Source: Ichthyophonus hoferi
Lineage: Eukaryota; Opisthokonta; Ichthyosporea; Ichthyophonida; Ichthyophonidae
Length of the DNA: 64,000 nt
NCBI GenBank assembly: GCA_002751075.1
Contig: NAOQ01000175.1
Span: forward strand, 61,649 to 125,648
Reading direction: 5' to 3'
Of the stretch, positions 34,908 to 49,900 are shown piece after piece. The notes beneath the pieces were generated by a model, which saw only the letters and a list, made by a program, of their open reading frames with translations, was not told where the DNA came from and ran no database searches. The translations under genes and the position numbers were made by a program. Within the stretch, counting starts at the first letter, position 1. Each line of letters opens with the position of its first letter.

Positions 34908-37900
34908 TACTACACATAACAGATAGCTACTTGTATAAATACAACTAACCTGTCGCAGGCCTCAAAGCACGGTATGAAAATGATTGGGCTCCTCGCTTAA
35001 TGGCCAATATTACTTGAAATTTCCCAAAGAATGCCTGATAATTGTTACAGAAATATATCAATATATATATATAAAAACATGTATATTGGAAAATAGGCAC
35101 CCACAATGCAGATTTACACTGACATACACTCAATAATATAACTGCTACATGTATACATGTCTAGCTCAGTCAGTAAACACGCCTGACTCTAAACCTATAA
35201 GAGGCAAGTAGGATCGCTCGGAAGTGCACCATAATGATGTACTGTAAAAATATAATACCCAGTAAAATAAAGTTTAAATAAATGAACAGAGGAAGATATA
35301 TTTTAAGCAAACAGAGGGAATACAACCATCTGCATACAAGGTATATAGTGAAAGGGTGTGGAAAAGATACCTTTTTGGCTATGTAAAATCCATCATCTGG
35401 ATTAGTCAAGGCCCGTAGTGTATTTAGAGCCGACTCAAAGCTAATTCCACGATCTACATCTAGCGCGTGCAAGGTGGTGATCACAGAGCTGGCTGGGTCC
35501 TGATTGGACAAGGAGAAAGAGGTGAACAAGGAGGTAAATAAGCATGTATGAAATGGGGCCAATGAGAGTATGTACACGTTCAATAAATCATAAAGTTTTA
35601 CATCTGATTGGCATTTTCCATAGGCATATATGGCTCTACATGCCCTAACATAGACGTTAAATATATGTATAAATATAGTATATACGTGTATACCTGATAC
35701 AATACATGCTGGCCAATCATGACAATGTTCTCCCCAGCGAGATCCATTACTCCTTCGTTGTAGCTGCCATCCATTCGGGCGGAACTCACGATTTGATTGA
35801 GAATGGCGGTGAAGTATCTAGAGCATGGTAAGAGATGATTGGTGGATAATCCTGGACAAAAATAAGGAGAAAGAAAACGAAAGACCCAATGGATGTAAAG
35901 ATCTGGCCGTCTGGGCCAGATCAAGTAACCAAATTGTGTGATCGCATGTAATATCCCCTGATCCTGGGCCAATCTCACCCAGTCACTTACCCATATAGCA
36001 TATACTGCAAGTTGATTGGCATTCCCAGAATACGGTTGAGGAATTTTTTAACTCCGCCGTTATTAGGTTTGGCCGCTAAGAAAGATAATTAGATGTTACT
36101 ATCATGCTAAACAATGGTTGGTACATTAAACAGGTAATATCTTTATCACGTTTTTCTATACAACCGCCTCACACACTCCTACTACCTTAAACAATGCTCA
36201 CTTCTTTCTCCTGTAATGTAGGTGGTTACATGTCATGGTCCCCACACTTACCTTCCTCATCATTCCCTTCCCCCTCTTTATTTCCCCATTATATTTATCC
36301 AAAACACACCTTTTTAAAGGTTTCAGGTACTTTCTTCTCTATTATTCTTTCACTTCTCTTATGTATATGCATTTACACCCTGACCCTATCCATTACTTGT
36401 CTTTATCAACCCACTCTGTCTTGTTCATAGTTTAGCCTGTCCAGACCTATCATACTGTAATGGTAATTCAATCGAGAGGGTTTATAGAATACTGTAAATA
36501 TCAGGATATTTATACAAGTTTTGCACTACATTAAACAAAACCTGTTAATATCACTTTTGATCATTTCAGTTCTAGTTTCAGTTTTTGAAATACAAAATTT
36601 ATATTTGTCATGCAAGTTTAAAAAAACACATAGCATAGTCAATATTGTGATTCATTTAGTATATTTGTAATTTATATAAGGTGATTGGAGAACAACCATG
36701 AAAATATATAGCACCCAAAGGGATCTCCATAATATTGACATCAGACCAATATAAAAGGTGAAACACAGAACCTAAAACACGATTCTGCCCCTCTCACTAT
36801 TATCTTACAGCTTAAATTCTCAGCTAGGCCAGTATAATTGACGGCTCCCTGTAAAGTTTCTAAGAAGGTGTCTATTGTTTGTGCTGCCCCTGGGCTGTGG
36901 ATATACGTATATGTGTAGATATAGAAATTATTATGTGCACATATGGATTTTTATAATTGCAAGTCTCTGTACAAAGATGTGTTGAAATATTCATAATATG
37001 CTTGTACATGAGTATAGTTGTATGTGTATATGTGCATATGTATAATTACAGGCAAATGCAATGGAACCCACTACGATCTTATAATTAAGAACCAACCTAT
37101 TACAAATCCGTGAACACAAGCACCAATTATATATGAATTTATCCAACAATTCCAATTGTATAATACAGGGTGTGTACCTTCCATAAGCCTGAAGGAGATT
37201 GGCTACCAGCTCAATGGGTATTCCCGGGTGTAATTGTCGCATCAGCACACTTGAATATAGGGCATTGAGAGCTGAAAATATAGGACCACCACAACGTTAA
37301 ATATGTTAAAACAAGGTGGTATGTATGTACTACTGTCACTGTAGTTTTAGTGCATTGAAATAGGTAGTGAGTGAATATATAAGCAGGTATTTGTGTGTGT
37401 CTAGTACATATAGGTATATAGGTATGTATGATGTTATACATGTATGTATGCATGATTGTATATATAGGTGTATATGTAAGTACCTAAATATATATAGGTG
37501 AGGTGAATATATAAGTGCTTATTGGTTATAATCATGTGTTTTAATAGGTATATATGCGCATAGGACGTACATGTAGACTATAATAACCGCTAAGCGTTAA
37601 GTAACACTATGATAACATAGTAGTATAATAGTATAATCATATGATCGTATAAGAGCATAATAGTACAACAGTAAAATAGTATGATAGTCTAGTAGTATAA
37701 CAATATAATAAAATGATAGTATACTAAAATGATAGTATAATAGTATAATAGTGTAATAGTAGAACAGTATACTATAATATTAGTATAATAGTATGATAAT
37801 ATGAGAGGATGATGGTGCAAGCGTATGTTAGTAGCATAGTATTAAAGTACGCTATTATAAACACATAGGAACATAGTAGTATAATAAACTGGTATTATTA

Positions 37901-38242
37901 ATACTATATAGTAACATATTAGTAATATAATATAATTATATCATAGTAGTATAGTAATATAGTGTGCATATAGTAAGGCTAAAAAGCAAGTTGAACTAGA
38001 AATGGCGAGCACTGAGGCATTCAATGCTAAACTCTGAAGGGGTGGAGGTGTAGAAAGGCTACCGACCAATATGCCCATACTTTGTGTCAATATTAAAGAG
38101 AGATAAGTCAAATCCACTAGCTGCCTTCCTATCTCCCCGGGTAAGTGCTCCTAAACTGCAATAATATTGGTGTGATTAATAGTAGAGGAAATGATTGCAA
38201 CACATTTACAGAGAATGGGAACATCATCCCAAACTAAACCGC

Positions 38243-38273
<31 letters not shown>

Positions 38274-41200
38274 CTTGATAGTATGACGGTTTGCTAATAC
38301 GATAGTATACCAGTATGATAGTGTAATACAATGATAGTACATATATAGAACTATCATGGATTTCTGCTACCTTTGCAGTCTAGAAGCTACAGCCACAGCA
38401 CATCGTCGTTCGCCAGGTAAGTCACAGACAACTAACTTATAAAGAGGGGCTGATATCTGATGGCTCCGATGTGTTCTGATTGGTCCTGCGTTAATTAATC
38501 TACATGATATTGCACTAATCCCAACGATAATACAAAACTATAACTTATATATGTATATATATGTATATATCAATAACTGCTTAAACAAATATAAACACAT
38601 ACAAATAAATATATAAGCAAATATAAATAAGTGTATAAACAAATATAAATCTTAATATACATAAAAAGAGAAAAAAAAAATTGTACGTATATGGATAAAT
38701 ATACCTTCCAAGCTGTTGTATAGCGCGGTCTGCACTCCAAGGGAGTTCAATGGTAATGTGCACTCTACGCCTATATGTTTAACATCCTTTGTTTAGTACA
38801 CCCTTTAAACTATGATCATAGTTGAATTTAAATAACATCTCTCTACCGCAGACAGACTGCACCCTTTTATATTAAATTTTTAAATCCATTAATGAGGGTA
38901 GAGTAAAAGGCTTAGTGGTAAGTCGTATATTATTGGCCTGATAAATATATACCACCTAATTAAATAACGACTGATATAACGTAATATTCATAGGTAGAAA
39001 TAACGCATGTATTGATCATAAATGCAAAGCAATTAATTTCTAGAGTAACCAATAAAAAGGCATTATTAAAATGTTCCTTAATTGTGATATTGTAAAATAT
39101 GCAATTCAATGTGCGGTTATTGTTTTATAAGCCCACATAGTACTTATAAGCAGTGTAATGCTATAAAGTAGAAAATAACCAGGAAAAAGATGGGGAGATG
39201 TATGGAAGCAGAAAGTAGATACGAGAACAATAAATACATACTATTATACTATTATATATGCAGACATATACACATATATACATACATACACGCATGTATA
39301 CATTCATTCATACATACATACATACATACATACATACATACATACATACATACACACCTTCCATTTGCAGCATATTTAGCAGCGTGAAGAGAAATTCCAG
39401 TGCTGGCAGCCTCTGAAATAACCGCTACCAATTTGTCACCCCGCATAAACCTCTCCTAAAGATCCCATCAATAAGATAATATTTTTTCACCGGCCAGACT
39501 AACCCCAAAATAGTCAAATATATATAAACAATTACATATTAATAGGAAATTTCATTCCTCTTAAAGCATTACATTGTGGTTTCTCCTGCTGCTTTGTAGA
39601 AGTATGTTTCATAATAGGCTTTGCTAAAAAAAAAGAAAAAAAAAAGAAAAAAAAGCATTCCATTGATGCGATTACTGATATATTGGATATTTTTAATTAA
39701 CTTCTTTGATTGGAGCTTTCTTTAAAGTTGATAGGTCTTTTATTTTAACACCATTTATATTGTATATACTGCGAATTAGATAACTCTTTTTTCATTTTAT
39801 AATTTTGCGCTTCAATAAATATCTCATTTATTATCATGCTATAAATTTTACTATTTTTCTTTAGACAGGCTTAAAAACATTTTTAATACATAACAGTAAA
39901 ATTTAGTAACAAAACATTACAAGGTAAATACTCTCATTACAATTACCATAGATATTGCCTGTCCAGCAAGAAACTTTCCTTTAAACCCGACAACCACAAT
40001 TAAGGTTACCAACCCCTTAATTAAAAAAAAATGTATTTAGGTCCCTCGTGTATTGAAAAGCATGTATACAATCCCCGTTGTAAATTACTAATGTCGTTAG
40101 TCAATTATAATCTACTTTAAAATGTATCCTACAAATCTATTGGTGGGATAAATTGGCACAAAATTGTCGGTTAAATAGAAGCTATTCTAGGTAAAAGCAG
40201 ACACTATTGGCTAGTAGAAGCCCGATCACATCAACGGTTATAAGATAAATCTCCGATATTTTGATACGTTTTCAGATTTTAAATTTTAATATTTCCTGCC
40301 TAGAGGCACGTATATATAGATAATATGTCCACACCCACGTGTACACCTTTACAACTACCTCTTCTTGTATGCCATTACATATATTGATACTGTACTTGTG
40401 TATGAAAAACACTAAACATATACAACCATACAAGTAAACAAAGTTACAATTCTTTGTTTACAAAACATTGCCTATTCACATAATATAGTTAAAATTTTAC
40501 AGATTCATTTGAAATTCTATTTAAATAATGCATACAAAACCCCTATACACTAGTAATACATAAATATGTATTTTTAGAATATCAAGAAATGAATTCGTTT
40601 ACCCAATCAATTAATTCGGTTTAGAGAGCACACCCTGCCCATTGCAGTCCTATGTAATAGCAACCACTCATTGGGTCATTATCACATTGATCCCTTGTGT
40701 ACAGCTAAAAAACCAAAGTTAGGAAGCGCCAATCATAATGATTCATTGCTTACCTTTTCATATATGTTAAGATTGTCTAAGTCATCCTCTCCTTCCCCTC
40801 GTGACTCATAACGGATTTCATTGGTGGTGCCCACGCGTACCATCCGCCCATGTCTATAAAACACCCCAACCCAATTATTGTTCAGAGATATATATTTAAA
40901 AAGCCTGCCGCAAAAGAGGTACATTTTATCCTATTTGTGTAGTCAATTTAATATTTTATTTACAAAAAGCCAACAAAACATTCAACCACTATATTTAGTG
41001 TAGCCGTAGCTACCCATAATATTCCCCGTCAAAACCACTTAAGGTCAGCCTATAGAGATCAAATATATTCAATATTAAATAATATTAACATTATCTCATA
41101 TAACCCAAATGCATTGCCTGTCACATCCTCTTCTCTCTTTCTTTCTTCTACTTCTAGACCCATACCCACTTCCACTTTTTCAGTCGGTCATACTACCCTT

Positions 41201-44200
41201 TCCCCTTGGTGTATATATTCATTGTACTCGTATACATATAAGTGCGTGTGCTATTCAATAACATTATTGGCCGATACATACATGATATAGACCCAGTCAG
41301 TATCGTGTAATCTAGCCAACAGCACTCTTTTACACCCTCTTCCCATTGGTCATATACATACCTTCCCGTCATCTCAGCTACTTTACTAGTCCCACCCATG
41401 GCATCAATAATAGCATCTAGAGAGGTAGGGGGTAGATCAAGATCGCTCACTGCCTTTAGTAATAGGCTCTGTTGGTGGGCAGCCTGAGCATCTTGATAGG
41501 GAGCTGGTTGATAGTATATTAGTATATTGTTATATTAGAATCAATATAATATAAGTTAAGCATTTATATATAACAACAACGAATAGCCTAGTATATATAC
41601 AGGGTAAACAAAAAACAGTATGTATAGTAAGCACAGTTAATATTTTAATATTATGCTATATAATATAAAGTAATAAAACTTATTATAGAAAATTGTGTTA
41701 TGCTCATTTGCGTTATTTTATCAACAATATAATACTTCAATATTTTTTGAAAAAATCTTAATTTGGCCGGATAGATTTAAGGAATAAAAATTAAAATTAA
41801 AATTATATTCTAAGTGGTAATAGAAATAATACTGCAATACCCCCCTTACTAATGAAAATACTAAAGCCTAATACACCAATCAATGTAATGGTTTAAAATA
41901 TTAAATATTACTAAATCGGGCCATAAATGAAATAATACACTATAATATGTGGTAAGGTAATATAATACAATATAATCTAGGTCAGCATTATATATAATAA
42001 TATACATACTAACATACATGCATATATACTAACATACATATCTTACCGTCCCTCTAGTACCGCATCTTTGAATATAGATATAATTTAATATAATACAGTA
42101 GACCATAGTGCAATTTAACGGATTATATTACCGTATATTATAACATAGTATAGTATCTTACTAGCTCTTAAGATATCTTACTATATCATAAATACGAAGA
42201 AACAAGTATACATATATAAATATAATATCTGATTAGAAACCTCCTCTCTTTATGTATCTTATGTTTTTCTCGGTAAGAAAGACCTTACCATCACCGGCGG
42301 TAGCTTGAACTGTAGTGGGAAAACTAGTGCGAAGATAGCGCGTAAGAATCTCTTTAGTAATAGATACAAAGGATGTCAATGCGGCCGTCGAACGTTTGCC
42401 AAGCTCACTAGTATTTAATAATAGGAAAGAGGTTACAAGAGTGGTTAGGCCAGCAGTTGATAAATATAAATGCAGCATAAACAGAGATGACAATAGTCTT
42501 TCTGACCTACCAAAAATTATTTACCCTCCTTCATGTATCTCATCCAATCAGGAACTACCTTTTATGGCCGACAGGGCAATTAGGTAAGATCTTGTACATT
42601 TAGTTGCGCTCCTGAAAAATAGTAGGAGCAAGATAATGATGGAGATAAAGAGAAAGTAAGAGCAGATGTAGGTGTGCTGTACCTCTCAAGACTTGCTTCC
42701 CCGGTAGTCTGTAAACCAATCACCACACAGCACCCATTCTCCAGAGCCTCTTTGGCCTCCTGGACCACTCGTCGAATCTAATGGGTTGATCCAACATATT
42801 CAGTGGAAAGTATTCACTGATTAGTAGGCATTATAGACTATAGAAGGTAAACATATTCCCCCTCCTAGTATGTAGTAACACGTCATATGAAGTATTCAAC
42901 ACATGAAAAACAAAACAAAACAAAACAAAATTAAATTAAATAACCTTTGCAGGTGTATTAGTATACATAAATTACTCCACCAATGGAAATACTATATTTA
43001 ATCAAGACTATAACATCTGATCAAGGCAAGGTTTATCTAAATAATGTTTGCATTATATAGTGTTAAAAAACACTGTCAATATATCAACATTTGTATTTAT
43101 TCATGTGTTCTCATATATGTCGATGTTAAAAACGATATTGGGGGTGTATATAAGCTTCATAATAAAAGAGAATGACAAAGGCGGCAGAATGTGGAAGAGA
43201 ATATATTTACAAGTGTAGATATTGGCCTACCTTTAAAGCAATGCATAGCTGCATGAAGAACCTGTGGTAAGAGGCTGGATATTAGTACGTTATATTTCAC
43301 CTTGCCCAATAGAAAATAGGTATCCCTTCCTCTAGCCATCAGGAAATCATCCACAAACATGTTATCCTAACCCCGAAAATATATCAAAGTTTACTTTCGG
43401 CGCTAACCTTACTTTAAAACAACTAATGAATCTTCTACTTTTACATGACTAAAGTTATATTAGGTCAGAAACCCTTAACCAATTCCAGTAGTATAAACTA
43501 ATAGCAAACCTATTATATTATTGTGTATGTATAAGTGCATGGGCATATATAAGAATATATGTATTAGTATAAAGAATATAGTAGAAAAGCATAACTATGT
43601 AAATATGTGAATGTGTATGCGGTTGCCTTTATGCAACATATATATATATCGTTCAAAAAATCCACTATAAAATAGAACATATACCCTTAAAAATTCGTAC
43701 ACTTAGCACAATCGCAACCAATCTTACACCATTACATAGCAAGATTGTTTTTCACCCCCAGCCCTCCCATGAAATCTTTCCTTTGATTGGCCCCCCAGTA
43801 CACACTCATGGCCCTTCCAGTCCCTACGCCTCTCGTTATAGACACTTCTAAACACTGCCGGATTTGACGCCAAATAGCAGCACAACGGTTGTACAAATCC
43901 TATTGTTCAGAAAGCAACCATTAAGATACAGTTTGAGGTTCACTCTTAATATATATTTTAACGGTCACTCATAGATAATACAAACTATATTAGACTCTAC
44001 AAAGGGAAGGGTAGACCAACTGTATAAATTTTAATTGGGTAATGCTATTGGCAAATATAAATACCTAATTATTTATGTTTAGTTTTGATTTAATGGTATA
44101 CGTGTGTCCCATCATTGAGATCTATGTATGATTTAAATAGAGGCTCTCACATGCTATCGATGTCTACTGCAAACCATGAAGATGCATAAGATCAATAAAA

Positions 44201-46868
44201 AGTAAGGGAATAGATAGGAGGATATACACAGATAAGTAATATTATATATAAGTAAATGAATGCGTTGAGGTATAGCGTTGTGGAAGCACTAACCGCCTCT
44301 TCAAGATTAAGGGTTGTCTGAAGTATTTCAAACTCGCAATCCTGGAAGCTAAGACTACGAGATACATACACGCCTGATATCTTCATTTCCATTGCCATCA
44401 TCTCTAGTGCTCCCTGTGTAGATATGTGTGAGATGAGTCAACACGAAAAATAAAAAGGGTTATATATGAATGTATACCTAGTTTACAAATACACCTTAGA
44501 AGAAAGCTGATAGAGCATTAACCCTGCATGGTAACATGCTTATGAAGAATAATTATCTACATTGGCAGTGTATAATAAAACTACATGGAAAAAAATTGGA
44601 GTGCATGAGTAAGGAAGAGAATAAAAGAAAGGAAATAATTACCAGTCCCCTTCTACCTATATCCTCTAGGAAAGTGTCAAAGGTTGGAAAGGAGAGTCCT
44701 GTATGTAAAGGTATGTTATCAGTAAGGTATCCAATATAACAGATAACAAGAAGAACCTATATATATACATATATACATACATACATACATATATACATAC
44801 ATACATACTATCAGACATGTACATATACACATACCAACCAGTATATACACTGGCACACTATCGAACACTCCTATTATCCTAAGCCCATAGTCACCTACCT
44901 GGTCCCCATAAACCAAGGCGCTCCATAAACCCTAAATTTTTCACATCTGCAGGTAGCCGATCACTGTTAGTTTACATTTTTAACCTGTTTTGTTTTATTC
45001 GCAGATATGCTTAACAACTCTTAGTCAGGGCTCAGGTAAGTGAATGTAATACAAAAGAAAGGAAGGAGAGAGAGGCAGGCAAACCTGTTGCACCAGTAGC
45101 ACTGCAGTATACAACACGGGAAAGAGGAAGCAGACGTTGCAGAGTTGTAGCTGCTTCTGAGATTTTTGAGCCTGTTTTGTCGCCTACCGTAGAATTTTTG
45201 GCTTTATGGCTCTCGTCAAAAAATATGCAACCTTCATAGTCACTACCACACCACTGGAAATGTTATTGTGTGTATNNNNNNNNNNNNNNNNNNNNNNNNN
45301 NNNNNNNNNNNNNNNNNNNNNNNNNNNNNNNNNNNNNNNNNNNNNNNNNNNNNNNNNNNNNNNNNNNNNNNNNNNNNNNNNNNNNNNNNNNNNNNNNNNN
45401 NNNNNNNNNNNNNNNNNNNNNNNNNNNNNNNNNNNNNNNNNNNNNNNNNNNNNNNNNNNNNNNNNNNNNNNNNNNNNNNNNNNNNNNNNNNNNNNNNNNN
45501 NNNNNNNNNNNNNNNNNNNNNNNNNNNNNNNNNNNNNNNNNNNNNNNNNNNNNNNNNNNNNNNNNNNNNNNNNNNNNNNNNNNNNNNNNNNNNNNNNNNN
45601 NNNNNNNNNNNNNNNNNNNNNNNNNNNNNNNNNNNNNNNNNNNNNNNNNNNNNNNNNNNNNNNNNNNNNNNNNNNNNNNNNNNNNNNNNNNNNNNNNNNN
45701 NNNNNNNNNNNNNNNNNNNNNNNNNNNNNNNNNNNNNNNNNNNNNNNNNNNNNNNNNNNNNNNNNNNNNNNNNNNNNNNNNNNNNNNNNNNNNNNNNNNN
45801 NNNNNNNNNNNNNNNNNNNNNNNNNNNNNNNNNNNNNNNNNNNNNNNNNNNNNNNNNNNNNNNNNNNNNNNNNNNNNNNNNNNNNNNNNNNNNNNNNNNN
45901 NNNNNNNNNNNNNNNNNNNNNNNNNNNNNNNNNNNNNNNNNNNNNNNNNNNNNNNNNNNNNNNNNNNNNNNNNNNNNNNNNNNNNNNNNNNNNNNNNNNN
46001 NNNNNNNNNNGTATGTATGTATGTATGTATGTATGTATGTATGTATGTATGTATGTATGTATGTATGTATGTATGTATGTATGTATGTATGTATATATTT
46101 ATGCATGTATTTATGTATGTAAGTAAGCAGATTATATATGAATAAATATAAGGCATATATGAAAGAGAAGGACAAATAGAAAGAAAACAGTGATAGCAGG
46201 ATAATAGAAAATCACAAGAAGCCAACAGGAAATAAAATCAAAACGACAAATATAACATATACCATTTTACATTATATGCACTAGTTTCTTTCTTACTTCT
46301 ACTAGTTGGCGAAACCTGGATGGCCTAGTGAGTGTATGATAGGTACAAAACAGCACGCCTTCTTTATATTCCTGTGATAGCCCCATGACCCTGGTCTCCT
46401 TATCTAGCTCCTAATAAGTCCAGGGTTAGATCATCACGTCCTATATATGGTAGAAAAAAATGTATAAAAATGGAACACCAATAACAAAAAACTGGTAAAA
46501 GCAAAATCAAATGCATACATATTTATCATGTATGGGTAATGATAAATCGGTGGAATAATCACTACAATCTTGTAGATAAATATTAATACACCAATAGATC
46601 ATAAACACCATGAGCCATGTAATAACGACATAATATTGGTTAATCACTTATATACAAAGTTATAGATGTACAATATCATGCTATATGATCAACTTTGGGG
46701 TGGTGGAATAGTGTAGTTTGCAAGCATATTAGAAAAATAATGTAAAATATTAATAGCTAATAGGTGTTTAGCATGAATAATCATCCTGGTCTCCTTCCCT
46801 GTGTGTGTCATGTTCTTTCTTTATTATCGTCATCTCCTTAATACGTGTTTTCTTTCTATGCATGCATC

Positions 46869-46917
<49 letters not shown>

Positions 46918-49900
46918 ATATGTTTGAAAATGATATTAAAAGCAATATTGTGGCCACTAAATATGCATCCAAAGTAAAATAATTAAGTAAACACTTAAAA
47001 ACAATGAAGTGTACCTGGGCACCATTGATGACTTTAATGTGACATCCTAGATCGCGTAGATCTCTCTCTAATCTCCATAGCACCCAATTAGCATCCAGAT
47101 AAATAATTGGTGTATTATATAAACCCAGCGGATAAAATATATACCTACTTACACTGCTATATTTGAACGGTCAACATCTTATATGATTGGAAATTGAATA
47201 TAAGAAAAACAAAATGTAAGTGGATAAGGTAGCTGGATCTAAAAAAAACAACCCTAATCATTCAGTTTATTATCGGTATATAATTCTCAACAACATTATT
47301 TTTAACTAGTTACATATCAGACAGCAAGCACACACTCTGTCACTGATTGGGTAGATATAAACTATATGGTATGGTAAATGTAATGCAATATACAATGAAA
47401 TATGTACCGTATGATATGTGCTACATTATATATAATATAGGAGGGAGAGGATGATTGGGCCCTTATCACTTACCTGCATCTATACGAAGGTCTAGCGACG
47501 TAGAGAACCATACATGCTTGGTACGGCCTCGGCCAAGGTTAGCTTAGGGAAAAGAATAAGCATTAATGAGTAAAAGGGATACAGGGATGACAGGCATTAT
47601 TAAGGGGGAGAGGTAGAATGAGCACTGGTATACCTTGCAACGGAAAAATAAATACATATCGGTGTATGTGGAAGGAGTGTGCCTCGGTGTATATGTATAT
47701 GTGTATATGTAGCTATGTATATGTATGTTTTTATATAAATATATATATATAATCAACACTACAACTACCCCGCATGTCAATGTAAAAATATACAATACCA
47801 TTACAAATACTACCCTTCCCAGCCCGCACCCCACTATTAAATGTATCACCTTCATACATATACTACACAACGATGGCTTGTACACATCCTCATACCCTCT
47901 CTTACCTATAATAATACCTGCAATCTGCCGTCCTTTTCCCACCCCTGGACCATCACCAATAAAAAACCCTGCTCTAGTACAGGATTTCTTTATCCCTGGT
48001 AACTGTTGTTGTTTTGTATTGGCTACGGTGTTGGGTTGGCCGTCCAATCCAAATCGGAAGGGAAGTAATTTCTGATGGCGTTGGCATACATACATCACAG
48101 CTGCAAAACATATGAATGATTATAAGTCAGTAAATCAATAGCAATGGTGGGATACATAAAATAAAATAGGAAAGGGTGTGGGACAAGATATACTTTAATT
48201 GCCTTTGTATTTCCTACCAATACCATGCAATACAAACCTATGTATCATCTATGATCTATTCCCCCATTGGCCATATTAATACTTATTTCTTTCTCTATAA
48301 TCTAGCCATATCCAATAATCATGCTATTAATTTGGTTGTTTTGTGGCTAATAGTATCATCGCGCCGAAAGCTATATCTCCATGTTTTTGTCTCCGATAGG
48401 ATCATAACGAAAAGTTAATAAATAAACAATAGATATAGTATAAAATATAATATCAGTGAGACGCCATTGGCCGGGCCACCATTACCCTAACTACAAGCTA
48501 GTAGGCGTATCATTATTGGTTCAGCATCACATTGTCAACTCAGTCATTAAAAAGCATCTACAGTAGTGTGCTTAGAGGGTAGCCAAGGTGAACCCTGTGT
48601 ACCAGTAACCAGGGCCATGTTTTTACTAGAGAAACTCACTTACATTCTAGCTGTAAGTTGCTCAGTTTTCCCTCCTCCACAATACTCTAGATGTGTGGTG
48701 GGAGGTTATTATAAATGGAAATATGGGAGATGGGTGTAGTAAAATAGGTATATATATAGCATATAAAAAAAGAATAAATAGGCAGTAATATAGGTAGATA
48801 AAATCTAAAAAGGGTATGACTACGTATGTATGCATGTATGTAGATATATATGTATGTATAGATGTAAGTAGGTAGGTAGGCAGTGCACTAATACTCATTT
48901 TACCTTAGGCAAGATTTCAAAGAGAGGATAGGCAGCAGTGGGAAGCATCATGGCAGCCAGTGACGCCCCTACAATAATGAAAGTTAAAAATATTCTCTGC
49001 CAATTATATCAACGACTTGACTACAGTTTGCCCGACACAAATGGATTATATATATATAAGTGGATAAACCCGCACATATATTGACCAATGAAATGATAAC
49101 AATCTATAAACAGCTTGAGCTGGTAACACCACTAGTTATGGCGGTATGGTAGATAAGAAAGAAAGACTTGGCACAGAACAGAGAGCTTAATATCAAAATA
49201 AACATCCTGTTCTAATCTTTTTTCTGATTATCTTCCCTCTTACTTCTAACCCGATTGGACTACTATTTATACGCATTCTTTCATGGTAATAATATATTGT
49301 CTTCTTTGCCTACTTCTACGGCATATGATGCATTGAATAACGTCGTATCATACCAATGTTCACTAATAATATAATATCTATATAACTCCACTTTATTGTC
49401 TGTCTTTGCTTTACATAAAAACTAGAAATTCATATATATAGTGAGTAATAGAAATAATATCGCTACGTATGTAACTATTTGTGTTAACTTTTAGAACTAA
49501 AATTGTGTCCTGCAGAATAATTCGCATAAATAAGCAAATTTAATGTTGGTATTCATATACTATTTGTACTATGCTAGTGGTTCAGCAAGGAGGCCTCTTT
49601 CAAGCTATTATACTTACGTGAAAATTGGGTATATCATTATATATACCATACTATATATACCATACTATGTATACCATACTACGTATACCATAATATATAT
49701 ACCATACTATGCATACCATACTATACACGTCATACTATATATACCATACTATGTATAACATAGTATGCATATCATACTATATATATATAAATGTACCAAT
49801 AGGTCAATCAGCAGTCAGGACGTACCCTCCATAATGTTGCCAGGATGCTGTATACCAGCCTGTAACGATCCTATTGGGTATATATCATGTATGTGAATAA

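Noticed and set aside
38377-38416. Plus-strand mini-exon with good acceptor and donor
   Set aside because: It is exactly antisense to SBNO exon 38475-38371, whose protein match is clear.
43301-43366. 66-bp in-frame candidate SBNO exon ([15 protein letters not shown]...)
   Set aside because: The phase chain 43736 to 43261 works without it and it has no counterpart in SBNO; it could be alternative, so not called.
45206-46225. Several roughly 300-residue ORFs on both strands
   Set aside because: They exist only because the N run has no stops and the flanking GTAT repeat is open in all frames.
47544-48098. A 184-residue single-exon protein containing the SBNO Walker A
   Set aside because: Only 48100-47906 is coding; the frame then runs through a donor into a low-complexity intron.
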